A DNA stretch of 64,000 nucleotides, from NCBI GenBank assembly GCA_025642075.2, contig JAODUO010000644.1, positions 30,001 to 94,000 on the forward strand. The letters are read 5' to 3'. The translations under genes were made by a program, and so were the position numbers. The notes below the pieces were generated by a model. That model did no database searches and was not told where the DNA came from. It saw only the letters and a program-made list of their open reading frames with translations. Source of the stretch: Ridgeia piscesae (lineage: Eukaryota; Annelida; Polychaeta; Sabellida; Siboglinidae). Below, piece by piece: positions 50,140 to 60,490 of the stretch; the stretch's first letter is position 1, and each line of letters opens with the position of its first letter.

Positions 50140-50950
50140 CATCAATATATATATATTTAAAACCAACTCATTTAAAACTGAACAACCACATGACAACCAA
50201 GTTAACTGACCAATGTAGCTGCCAGTTCAGCAACAACTCGTGGAAGCCATCAAAGTAAGAAAGTATCGCAGGGTGTTAAGTGGTCCTTAAATCCGCAATG
50301 TAGTCCGTGTATAAGTACGCAATTGTACCCGTATATAAGCTGCTGCACGCGGGTGCAGCAGCGCTGCGTATTTTGGAACTACGCCTGTAATTCGTGGCCA
50401 GCTACTGAACGATGCTAACGTTGGATGCAATAAACACATGCAGGCAATGATCCACACTGTCTTGCGTCCTTCCACAAAACTAAGAGGAAACGCCACAATA
50501 GGCCTACTAATGAGACACGTACATAATAGTAACATAAAGCCAGCTATTCGTACCTTAATCCTTTTATCTCTACTGTGTCATTCTATGGATCAAGCAGCCA
50601 CTGATTGGACCTCAGTTCCCTATCTTCCCACTTTTCCGGGATTGGGGGCCATGCCCCTTAACTCTCCCGTGTGGCTACGCCAGTGATATTCCATTTAAAA
50701 GCTATTCAATCAGTTATTGAAGCACAAATCCAGTTGATTTTGTAACGTAGAAAGGGATGAACAATATAATATAGTGACTGATTACAATGCAATACAAGAA
50801 GTCACCTGTCAGTAAGTACACGATATGATCGTTCTGATTCCGGAAGTAAGATAAGGATCTGGTTATGCTTAGGCATGGGCGTCCGCATAGGTAACAAGGG
50901 GATACAAATGCCAGGAGCAGAGCTGCGATCTGTTTGATAGTCGAGCCGCG
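50140..50950. other. No gene seen; one perfect hairpin
   Basis: Unique sequence. GCTGCTGCAC at 50339-50348 and its exact inverted complement at 50353-50362 form a 10-bp stem with a 4-nt loop. A GTATATAAG lies just before it (50331-50339). Confidence 0.45.
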
Positions 50951-50954
50951 ATAG

Positions 50955-51430
50955 TCTACAAACTATGGCAGCTTTGGGTTGGCTTGACAAGTTCTTCGGC
51001 ATGGTCAGACAATTTCACGAGGGCATGCAAGCGCATTTTTGTTTTGGACAACGGCAATTACTCCGCTGCATTCCAAGTTAGCAACAACGTAAACCAAGGG
51101 TGTGTGCGGGAAGCCTCGGACCTATTTGTCAGCTTGATATTCACAGCCATGCTGTCCGATACATTCAGAGTGAGGAGGTGATGATGGCATCGGTAGACAT
51201 CAACTACAGTATTGACATGGACAGATTTTCCAATACATGTGATGTATTCGACCTTATCGTTAACATGAAGAAATCTAAGTTATCCCTCGTCTATTTGCAT
51301 GCATGAAGCAGTACGTTGGACCAGAAATTAATGTGAAAGGACTAAAACTAGAAGTGGTAGACATGTACACTTACTCTAGTGTTGTCCCCATTAATAACGA
51401 CATCCATTGACGTTTGGAAAAATGCCCAGG
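50955..51430 (+). mobile_element. LINE reverse transcriptase relic
   Basis: Scattered over shifting frames are KFFGMVRQFHEGMQA, LDNGNYSAAF, VSN and NQGC, SLIFTAMLSDTF and, further on, VKGLKLEVVDMYTY. These follow the order of a LINE reverse transcriptase from the segment before the VKQGC motif to the region after the catalytic YxDD, which is itself not preserved. Multiple frameshifts and stops; old fragment of a different family from the one at 44.7 kb. Confidence 0.62.
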
Positions 51431-51529
51431 ATGGCGTGGGAAAGAAAACTAGTCAATCTGACTATCAAATATGGCTATCTTGGCATATGTTAGTGTAGGT
51501 CGCACATCAGCGCGGTTCCTTTTCAGTAA

Positions 51530-51532
<3 letters not shown>

Positions 51533-51605
<73 letters not shown>
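51533..51605. repeat. (TA)n microsatellite
   Basis: About 36 uninterrupted TA units. Confidence 0.95.
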
Positions 51606-51607
<2 letters not shown>

Positions 51608-51619
51608 AAACCAAAAGCA

Positions 51620-52440
51620 TAGTAGTCCCTATGGACCTCGGTTTAACGTAACACAAACCCATTCTGTGACGTTACAAAAATTATGTTCCATACAAACGTT
51701 TTTGTGAACTCCCTTCCTGCGCCTATGGTCCACGGCCCGATATTTTGTCGGCCGATGCATACAGTTTCGCTCACAGTAGCCGTAAGTAGGGGAGCACAGG
51801 TCTGCCATAATGGCGCTGTCACGCTGAAAAGTATATGTTTCCGAATGTTTGTAGAATGTGTTTTTATATTTTGGTTCAGAATAGCTCGAATGAAGAGGGG
51901 GATATTTTTGGGCGAATCCTCCTGGAATCCTTTCCGAATACAGCTCGTATGGCTCGTTTGGTTTAATATCGCATCGTATTCTTCTCGAACATTCTCCGAA
52001 CGCTTTCCGAAACCCTCCCGAATAGGCCGAATGCTTCTCGAATAGCCAGTTTCTTTTCCGTTCGCTTCCCGAACGCTTCTCGAAAAGCGAATTCGAACGA
52101 CGCTCGGAATTTGAACTGACAACATGCCACGAAGGAATGCAGCAGCCAAGAAAAGAAAGAAGAGGGTTTCCATGCATCCTGGAGATGGATGAGGAGACCG
52201 AGTAGGAGGCCGAGCATGAGCAGGAGGCCGAGCATGAGCAGGAGGCCGAGCAGGAGCAGGTGGCAGAGCAGGTTTCTAGGGGTGCACGGCACCACCTCCT
52301 TCCGACTAGAAAACATGCAGCACAGGATCAGCGAGGTGTTGAGAAGGACAACGTGCTGTAACAGACTGTACACAATGAGTCATGTATCTGCAAAACGACA
52401 TATCAGTTGGAAGCTCCAGTATGAACAATATTAGATACAT
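51620..52440. other. Unrecognised segment with clustered CGAA motifs and a decayed basic/acidic ORF
   Basis: 51975-52105 holds repeated TTCTCGAA, TTCCGAA and CCCGAA motifs at roughly 10-15 bp spacing. A plus-strand ATG at 52124 opens 22 codons rich in Lys/Arg (MPRRNAAAKKRKKRVSMHPG). An overlapping frame then codes for an acidic EAEHEQ repeat at about 52200-52265, built on an 18-bp unit, interrupted by a TAG. Long minus-strand frames also cross the region. It looks like part of a transposon, but I cannot name the family. Confidence 0.35.
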
Positions 52441-52502
52441 CCCTCGAGACATAGACACTGAGTGCCAGAAAGAGGCTAATCCAATAAAGACAAAAGCCAA
52501 TA

Positions 52503-52534
52503 TATATAATATATACATACACACACATATATTA

Positions 52535-52591
<57 letters not shown>

Positions 52592-52592
52592 T
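52503..52592. repeat. TA-rich microsatellite
   Basis: TA units with ACAC and TTA interruptions. Confidence 0.9.
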
Positions 52593-52731
52593 GCCAGTAG
52601 AGTTCAGACGTCGACGTCCTACTTTTGACCTAACTTTATATGTTGAAGTATATATAAGTTATATAAGTTAATACTTGGTTAATAAATCACCCCTTTATCG
52701 TCTAGAAAGGAAAATATATTAATACAATTTA

Positions 52732-53072
52732 TGCGCATGCGCAAGGCTTGCGGTCTAGAACGGAAATGACGTGAACAGTTTCTACGCGTGATCATTTTCC
52801 TTGGTGAACGATCGAGAATGAGGCGGAAGACCTTAAATGCTAATAAGCTGTGTACAAGTGCCTATCAAAGGCATGTAACAAGTACAGCCTAAATGTTCAG
52901 GGCCATTATCACAAACAGCAAAAAATCTTGTCACTGTCTGTGTTATACAAATTGCGTAATGATGATGATGACATTATTCGTTTACTTTTCGTCGATATGA
53001 CGTCATCGTCGCGACGTGAGCATTACGTCACACCACAGTCTAGACTGGCTGTTCCCATAGCGGGACTTCCGG
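52732..53072. promoter_or_regulatory. CpG-rich promoter-like patch: NRF1, CRE and ETS motifs
   Basis: TGCGCATGCGCA at 52732-52743 is a perfect palindromic NRF1-type site. TGACGTCA at 52998-53005 is a full CRE, TACGTCA at 53024-53030 a variant, and ACTTCCGG at 53065-53072 an ETS site. The stretch is richer in CpG than the surrounding AT-rich sequence. Such clusters mark housekeeping promoters in animals; no transcript start or attached gene was identified. Confidence 0.4.
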
Positions 53073-53079
53073 TTGTCAT

Positions 53080-55160
53080 TTTGTTAACGGGCAAACGATT
53101 TGTGTTCTGATTATGAACAGTAATATTTATAGCATGCCTTACTAATCCCGTTATGGATAATTACAAAGCTCGTTCCACCAACACGTGCGTGATAGACTGC
53201 ATGTATGTTTCAACTTGCGCTTGTCTTCATCGTTGCAATGTGAATCAATTGTTAGTGTATGCTTATTTTAAATACGCTTAGACTCTACAGTTACAGCTGG
53301 ACAGGAAGACACCATGTAAGATAATACAGTATCATAGTCGTGTGACAATAGTAGCGTTCTAAAGTCCATATATGCTAGCACGCTGCGTAAGGCTTGTGTT
53401 CGTCTTTACGTTGCAGAAGCAGAGCGTCAGCCGTGACGTAAGCGGACACTTGACGTGGGAATATCGAGCAAAAGGTTAATCATGATGCACTAATTCGTAA
53501 CTGGTGTTTTGTGTTTCAGGTGATGTAACCCAGACGAGAACCCTGAAGTGGACGCAGAAAATGGAGCAGAAGAGGTCGCAAAAGGGGACGCAACTAGAAG
53601 AGGAACATAGAAGCGGACGCTGAAGAGGACGCCGAAGAGAATTTAATTCACTAACTAATTCATTCTCTGTTAACGCTCTTTTTTCCTGTTTTCAGGTGAT
53701 ATCCCATATAGTGGACTTTTAAAAGTATATGATACTTTATTCTATAATTGTTCAGATTATTATTTTATTTGTTTGTCACCTACAGGCCTGTTGTCTATAA
53801 CTGTCACAGCAAATGTGACACTAACAAAGCTTTAATCTGCGTTTCAACTCCTCGACTACGTAGTAGAAGAGGATTCAAGGTAAATTCAAGGTAAACATGA
53901 TAAATTGTGGCTCTGTCTCCAGCGAGCGGCTATGAATACGTGCCCGGATGACGACTACTGATTAAAATATATGCAAATGAAAGTGGTGGCATCTAGCGAG
54001 TCACCTAGTATTCATATTTGTAATGTTCATCATACTGCTCACTACACAGCTAACAATACACAACAGTCACACCATTTAAAGATAATTAAACACAACATGC
54101 ATTTACGATAAAATCAATAGTTTTGAAAATACACCTTAATTAAAATCTGCAGGAGCTGCCACTGGCCTGCCACATATGGAATATCAATTAGCTATGCTTT
54201 CCCGGTAGGACACCTGGCCTTCAGTGCATGGCTGTGAGGCAGTAGTTGATACACAGGTGTGTTTTTTTCCTGATGTGCCCTTAGAATCATTCAATTAAAT
54301 ATGTAAAATTAGAGAAACAGTTACAAAAGAGGTTTGGAAAACTGTTTGTCTTCGTCTCCAAATGATTGCGACAAATTTGACATCATCAAGCTGCAAGAGC
54401 GGCACACTAAGTTGCTAAAAAGCAGCGAAGTCGGCAAATCCAGCACAAAAAACTGGTTGACATCTTCGATACTCATGAAACTATCTGAACTAAACTAAAG
54501 AATAGCATTCAACCGATATAAAGTTAGAACAGTCTCGAGGACCAGGATTAGCAGAACGTTAGTCAATGCCAAATTAGAAAAAAATATATCCTCAACGTTT
54601 TCCGAAGATATGGTGCATGGTGGACACAGAGTGATGCCATAAGGCCGTTGGACTTTTGGCATAAAGGATTACAAAACAAGCCATAAAGTGGGGATGGCGT
54701 GTGGTCCACAAAGGCGACCGAGTATATGGCTCCCTTAATTTCTCTTCCTGTCTATAGTTCTTTAGCCATAGCTGAAATCGTGCTGCGAATTTGGGTATAA
54801 CTTTTTCCAAAGTTTGTGAAGATAATACGTGCAAATAAGTTCCCGGTCATCAATTTGCCATATTGTTTTTGGCCGTGTTAAATCTGTCACTGTCACATAG
54901 TATCAGTGCTCACACACTGGTGGTTCACTGATGCTTCACACATAGGCCTCCGTTCAACAGCGCTGTGGTGACCAATAGCCATGTTACTACTTGAACGTTA
55001 CAAGTCTTATACACTGTGAGTGTCCTGGCAGACAAGACTTGCTGTTTCACTAATATAAGTTAACGTTAAAACAGATTTGACAATTATAGCACCATTACCC
55101 ACGTCCATACAAGATGCATACAGCAGTTTGTTAAGCAGCATTACTGTAACAACATTGGCT
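53080..55160. other. No supported gene; purine-rich repeats near 53.55 kb
   Basis: 53545-53640 has imperfect GAAGNGGACGC repeats between two TTTCAGGTGAT acceptor-like sites (53511-53522 and 53691-53702). It may be an exon, but the frames contain stops. The rest is AT-rich and unrecognised. Confidence 0.3.
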
Positions 55161-55600
55161 TCACATGTACATCTTCCACGTCATCTCTTCAATAATGTCA
55201 CAGTGAACAAACAATTTAATCATTATTGTATGATTTGGAGCAACAATTTGTCGATCAGTGCGACATTTCTTGGAGCCATGAACAACATATTCAATATAAT
55301 TTAATCATTGTTACCAATGTTTTTATTCTATACAGACCTAGTAAATGTACATCCTTCATATGTGACCTTGTCATCTGCTGAATAATGTCACATGAATAAT
55401 GTCACATTGAACAAACAATATATTATTATTAAGACGGTTTTATTCTATACAGACCTTGTAAATGTACATCCTTCATATGCGACCTTGTCATCTGCTGAAT
55501 AATGTCACATTGAACAAACAATATATTATTAACATATTTTTCTTCTAAACACACCTTGTAAATATAAATCCTGTACATGTGACCTGCCACAACAAACTGA
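55160..55600. repeat. Diverged tandem repeat of about 100-125 bp, four copies
   Basis: Copies start near 55160 (partial), 55310, 55435 and 55530 (diverged). Shared blocks are TTTATTCTATACAGACCT, AAATGTACATCCTTCATATG, TGACCTTGTCATCTGCTGAA and AATGTCACATTGAACAAAC. Confidence 0.75.
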
Positions 55601-56393
55601 ATTCGTAGATTGTAAATTTAAGTGGATTAAGCTGAAATTCCAAAAATCAATACAAGTTAACTGAAAATTCAATTTAAATGTGTATTATCTTATGCGGCGG
55701 TTTATTACCTTACATTTGTGATTGCTTGCATGCGTGCATGTGTGCGTAGGAGTTGTTTTACGTTTAGAATGTAATGCCTCCTACATGTCTATATCTTCCG
55801 GGGTTTGTTGAAATGCTCCAAACAAGCTGAAAAATATTGTAACTTGGGTGTTATTCTCATCAATATAAACACCATTTGAGTTAGCTGAAGGACACTCTGT
55901 CTTTGTCTCCAATGATGTCGATTACTTGCATAATCATAAAATAGAGAATAGGTAATTATTCTGGCATCATGTTTTGTTGTGATTGCCTGGTATTGATCTA
56001 TCTGCAAGCTACAATAATGGCAAATTGTAGCTACTAAATATGTTGAATGTCTTCACTTCACCTTTGTAATCTATGGACATATATTTTGAAATGCATACCA
56101 GGAACCTATTTTCCACAACTTAGATACATAAACAGGTGGAAAACAATATATTACAACATGTGGACAAGAATACATGACAACCTCCAACGGTGTCAGTTTT
56201 ATAGTCAATATATGTGGGTAAACACTAATACATCAACTCTTACATGGTTTTATTACTATATATGTAAACTTAATATCCTGTAATATATCTTACAATTTCT
56301 GCCCTTTTGTTTCTTAATGCTAATGCTATTACGATTGTCTTACAATAATGACATTGACACACCACAAAGTTGAGGCATCGTGCAGTACACTAT
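55601..56393. other. No gene seen
   Basis: AT-rich sequence downstream of the PI4KA 3' end. No exon or repeat supported. Confidence 0.4.
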
Positions 56394-56463
56394 GATGTCT
56401 ATGCCTGTATGACGTCTATGCCTGTATAGCGTCTATGCCTGTATGACGTCTATGCCTGTATGG
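56394..56463. repeat. 17-bp tandem repeat, four copies
   Basis: Unit GTCTATGCCTGTATGAC with small variants, just downstream of the PI4KA polyadenylation signal. Confidence 0.85.
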
Positions 56464-56468
56464 CATGG

Positions 56469-56474
56469 TTTATT
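56469..56474 (-). terminator. PI4KA: Polyadenylation signal AATAAA of PI4KA
   Basis: The plus strand has TTTATT, so the minus strand reads AATAAA about 385 nt after the PI4KA stop. It is the first canonical hexamer downstream and would place the minisatellite inside the 3' UTR. Confidence 0.5.
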
Positions 56475-56489
56475 TAAGTTTCGCTGTCG

Positions 56490-56857
56490 GGTCTTGTTCT
56501 GAACCTCTCTGATCACTTTGTGTTAGCGTGTTAGACTGTTCAGGTAGTACTTGATGAACCTCTCTGAAATGGCCAGTTGTTCACTTTGTGATGGGATCTT
56601 GTTCTGGTAGTACTGGACGAACCTCTCTGAAGTGATCAGTCCCCCCTTTCATGTTAATACAGGATCTTGTTCTGGTAGTACTGGATGAACCTCTCTAAAG
56701 TGACCAGTCCCCCATTTCATGTTAATACAGAAGCTTGTTCTGGTAGTACTGGATGAACCTCTCTGAAGTGACCAGTGCCCCATTTCATGTTAATACGGGA
56801 TCTTGTTCTGGTAGTACTGGATGAACCCCTCTGAAGTGACCAGTCCCCCATTTCATG
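56490..56857. repeat. PI4KA: 70-bp minisatellite in the PI4KA 3' UTR, derived from its last codons
   Basis: About four good copies (near 56590, 56660, 56730, 56800) and two degenerate ones (near 56490, 56540). Each contains TTGTTCTGGTAGTACTGGA, identical to the coding strand of the terminal exon. On the minus strand a unit encodes the last residues and stop of the enzyme, followed by unique sequence. Confidence 0.85.
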
Positions 56858-57083
56858 TTAATATGGGATCTTGTTCTGGTAGTACTGGATCATGTCATAT
56901 GTCTTGCCCCGCCAGTTCTGGGAGCAGTCACTGATGACCTTCAGCATGTAGTTTGCTGCCTCTCTCTCGTTCATCTGTGGTGCGAACCGTGTCCTCAGCT
57001 GTTTAATCGTGTGGCCACGGAAACATGGCAGGCCTGTGTCCAACATCAGTGACACGAGTGACACGACAGCTTCTCTGTATGGC
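56858..57083 (-). CDS. PI4KA: PI4KA terminal exon (C-terminus of phosphatidylinositol 4-kinase alpha)
   Basis: The acceptor TTGTAG ends at 57084, and the exon begins with the last base of a codon split with the upstream exon. It encodes [20 protein letters not shown], then [33 protein letters not shown] and [14 protein letters not shown] before the stop at 56858-56860. This is the highly conserved C-lobe end of type III PI 4-kinase alpha, which makes PI4P at the plasma membrane. Joining to the exon at 59725-59566 is in frame and restores a conserved R-P-Y boundary. The C-terminal helix is needed for activity in this family. The intron between holds a MITE and a 47-bp minisatellite. Confidence 0.93.
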
Positions 57084-57196
57084 CTACAACCAATGAGATG
57101 AGTGACATGTCTGATATGATTGTTTGTCTGTAAAACCAGGATTAAATGACAGGAAACTGTATGTATTGTCTGAAGTATATGTGGTATTTTCCATTT

Positions 57197-58136
57197 AACC
57201 CTTTAGACCTCAGCCATTTTTTATGTAAAGCCCGTGGTTCCCCAGAAAACTAGGTTAGATTCGAAAAATCGGTGTCTGTTTTGGGGGCATTATTGCATTA
57301 TTGCAAGTAAAAATTATTCTTTAAAAAAGTTGAACCTAACACAACAGATTTGCCAGTATATCAATATTTTACTATACCATGTCACATTACATGACGTAAC
57401 TTTTTTAGGCTTTATTTCTTACTGCTACAAGTTGTATTTATTTGAAAAACAACCTACATACTGGTACCAATATTATTATTATTATGCCTTAGATACATGT
57501 TGCATATACTTGAATACAGTGGAAGCATACTCTACAACATGAGAAGCTAGTGCCCAGTCACAGTACAGCGGCCAAGTGTCCGTTACCACCCCGGCCAGCC
57601 TCGGTCGAAACACCAGCAAGTAAACAACAGAACAGTCCCGCAAGTTACACCACTTACAAATTACACAATAATTATAATACAACTACCCGATCATTGTATT
57701 ATATCCTAGTTGAGCATATCGACTTCGTGCAAGAATGTGTTTACAAAATAAGCCTGACCGACCAACTTCCCCGACAACAATGATAGTCGAAATGAAACAT
57801 TGACCAAAGTTGTTTATTAGATGTCTGAAACAGCTTGAATAGCAAACACTTTGGCAGACTTCTGCTGGCAAATGATTCGGACCAGCTGATGCCATTTTGC
57901 TAACTCAAAAAATGGGGCTGTTTGAAAAAATGCATGAAACTCAGAAACAATGAATAGCAACGGTGGCCAGAAATACCCACAATGCATTGCCAATATGTTA
58001 ATCCGTCAAGTTGAATGTATTTCAAAACTACCCCCAGAGAGCATCTCTGGAATAGGACTAATATTTTGGGGTGGGTTTAACCAACTTGAGGTATTGGAAC
58101 TCGGGCATGTTTGGCCGAATTGAGGTCTAAAGGGTA
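57197..58136. mobile_element. piggyBac-like MITE, about 0.94 kb
   Basis: TTAACCCTTTAGACCTCAGCC at 57197 mirrors GGCCGAATTGAGGTCTAAAGGG ending at about 58134, an imperfect terminal inverted repeat starting CCCTTTAGACCTC. The left flank is TTAA, the piggyBac target site; the right flank is TAAC, which would need one lost T. No transposase is encoded; the internal frames are short. It lies in the last PI4KA intron. Confidence 0.5.
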
Positions 58137-58376
58137 ACATTTTATTTGATGTAATAATATTTTGGGGTTGCAATTTGACATTATGAATGCATTTAAATAA
58201 CATGGCAATTTGTTTGTATGACAGACAGCTGTGCCACAATTAGATGAGCAGAGCTCATTTTCTCATTCAACTAGTAGTACTTTTTCAATGTGAAGTGAAT
58301 TCCCAAAACTGAACTAAGAGGACTCCCAAGTCTTGTTTCTCCTGAGTAGTCTAAAAGTTCAAATGACAACATCCAA

Positions 58377-59551
58377 ATAGTTGCTGACTACCTGATGGCT
58401 AGAGACCCACATACATGGACCAAATAGTTGCTGACTACCTGATGGCCACAGACACACTTACATGGACCAAATAGTTGCTGACTACCTGATGGCTAGAGAC
58501 CCACATACATGGACCAAATAGTTGCTGACTACCTGATGGCTAGAGACCCACATACATGGACCAAATAGTTGCTGACTACCTGATGGCCACAGACACACTT
58601 ACATGGACCAAATAGTTGCTGACTACCTGATGGCTAGAGACCCACATACATGGACCAAATAGTTGCTGACTACCTGATGGCCACAGACACACTTACATGG
58701 ACCAAATAGTTGCTGACTACCTGATGGCTAGAGACCCACATACATGGACCAAATAGTCGCTGACTACCTGATGGCTAGAGACCCACATACATGGACCAAA
58801 TAGTTGCTGACTACCTGATGGCTAGAGACCCACATACATGGACCAAATAGTTGCTGACTACCTGATGGCCACAGACCCACTTACATGGACCAAATAGTTG
58901 CTGACTACCTGATGGCTAGAGACCCACTTACATGGACCAAATAGTTGCTGACTACATGATGGCTAGAGACCCACATACATGGACCAAATAGTTGCTGACT
59001 ACCTGATGGCTAGATACCCACATACATGGACCAAATAGTTGCTGACTACCTGATGGCTAGAGACCCACTTACATGGACCAAATAGTTGCTGACTACCTGA
59101 TGGCTAGAGACCCACTTACATGGACCAAATAGTTGCTGACTACCTGATGGCTAGAGACCCACATACATGGACCAAATAGTTGCTGACTACCTGATGGCTA
59201 GAGACCCACATACATGGACCAAATAGTCGCTGACTACCTGATGGCTAGAGACCCACATACATGGACCAAATAGTTGCTGACTACCTGATGGCTAGAGACC
59301 CACATACATGGACCAAATAGTTGCTGACTACCTGATGGCTAGAGACCCACATACATGGACCAAATAGTCGCTGACTACCTGATGGCCACAGACCCACTTA
59401 CATGGACCAAATAGTTGCTGACTACCTGATGGCTAGAGACCCACTTACATGGACCAAATAGTTGCTGACTACCTGATGGCTAGAGACCCACATACATGGA
59501 CCAAATAGTTGCTGACTACCTGATGGCTAGAGACCCACATACATGGACCAA
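58377..59551. repeat. 47-bp minisatellite, about 25 copies
   Basis: Unit begins AAATAGTTGCTGACTACCTG and ends CATACATGGACC. Two main variants alternate irregularly: GGCTAGAGACCCACATA and GGCCACAGACACACTTA. The array ends only about 15 bp from the donor of the PI4KA exon at 59566 and lies wholly in its intron. Confidence 0.95.
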
Positions 59552-59565
59552 AGTTCTTGACTCAC

Positions 59566-59725
59566 CTTATTGCGAGATATCCTTGGACACAGAGTTCCTC
59601 AAACCACTTGAATGGTGGAGCGTCCATGGTGCCTCCCATGATCATCACCATTTCAGTGGTGAGCTTGATGTCAGGTTCAAAGCCCAAGTTACCTCCTGGT
59701 GAACTTTCAAACATGAAGCCAAAAT
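59566..59725 (-). CDS. PI4KA: PI4KA penultimate exon (DFG motif and activation segment)
   Basis: The acceptor TTGTAG ends at 59726 and a perfect donor GTGAGT follows 59566 on the minus strand. The 160 nt enter after the first base of the DFG aspartate codon and encode [20 protein letters not shown], then [12 protein letters not shown] and [21 protein letters not shown] is the magnesium-binding motif, and the ESSPGGN-containing activation segment is diagnostic of PI 4-kinase alpha. The exit phase fits the terminal exon at 57083. Upstream exons lie beyond the window, across the 73-bp minisatellite. Confidence 0.95.
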
Positions 59726-59727
59726 CT

Positions 59728-60490
59728 ACAACAGACAGGCACATATGTATGTACATGCACATGTAAGCATGCACGAGTGATGATTGTATGGCATAGTCAT
59801 GGACATTAATTTTCACTAGCTATGACATGGTGTATTACCTACTTGACAGAGAGTTGTTGTGTGTCATTCTCAAATACCTCTGTCAGTTGTCTATTTATAT
59901 GCAAGTATGCATTAGCAAATCCAGTAGGCTGGTTAGAACATTTTGAGGTTTTTTATCTCACCCAGGGGGCATGGGATACGGATTTAGGGGGTCTTAACAT
60001 TTCAAGACTATCTCAGTGTGCAGGATTAGTATGTCCATTTCCTAGCAGGGTTGTTAAGCAACGAATCTAGATCCAGACAAATTAATGTGTTAGTGTGACA
60101 TTGAAATGTAATGCAGGGTACAACTTGGTGTTGTGTGAGATCCTCTCAGTGTTACACCACTGTACTTTCAAACATAACTCTTACAAACTATGACAGTAGC
60201 AATCCTAGGTATTTTATAACTTCTCGCCTAGTTACCCAGTAATGATTAACACTGTTTACACTGCCATTGCCTGAAGTGTCACCCACTGCCCAGAACAGAA
60301 AAAGAAACTGCCCAGATAAAACCACATCAATGGATCTATGGGACTATGCTAATTATATCTAGACACTGAATCTTAGGGAACATTCAACAATCTTGGACAC
60401 TGGACCGTGACCAAACCTCAAATTATTTGCACTGAAATCAGATGTATTATTGGCATAACTATGAACACTGAAAACAAACCAAACCTCATT
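59728..60490. other. PI4KA: PI4KA intron, unique part
   Basis: No exon found between the DFG exon acceptor and the 73-bp minisatellite. AT-rich unique sequence. Confidence 0.5.

Noticed and set aside
51629..52177. 182-codon and 176-codon minus-strand frames
   Set aside because: Two overlapping frames on one strand plus a plus-strand frame, no recognised domain, and composition shaped by CGAA-type repeats; not supported as genes.
57234..57542. 102-codon plus-strand frame inside the MITE
   Set aside because: AT-rich composition, no transposase motif, lies within a non-autonomous element.
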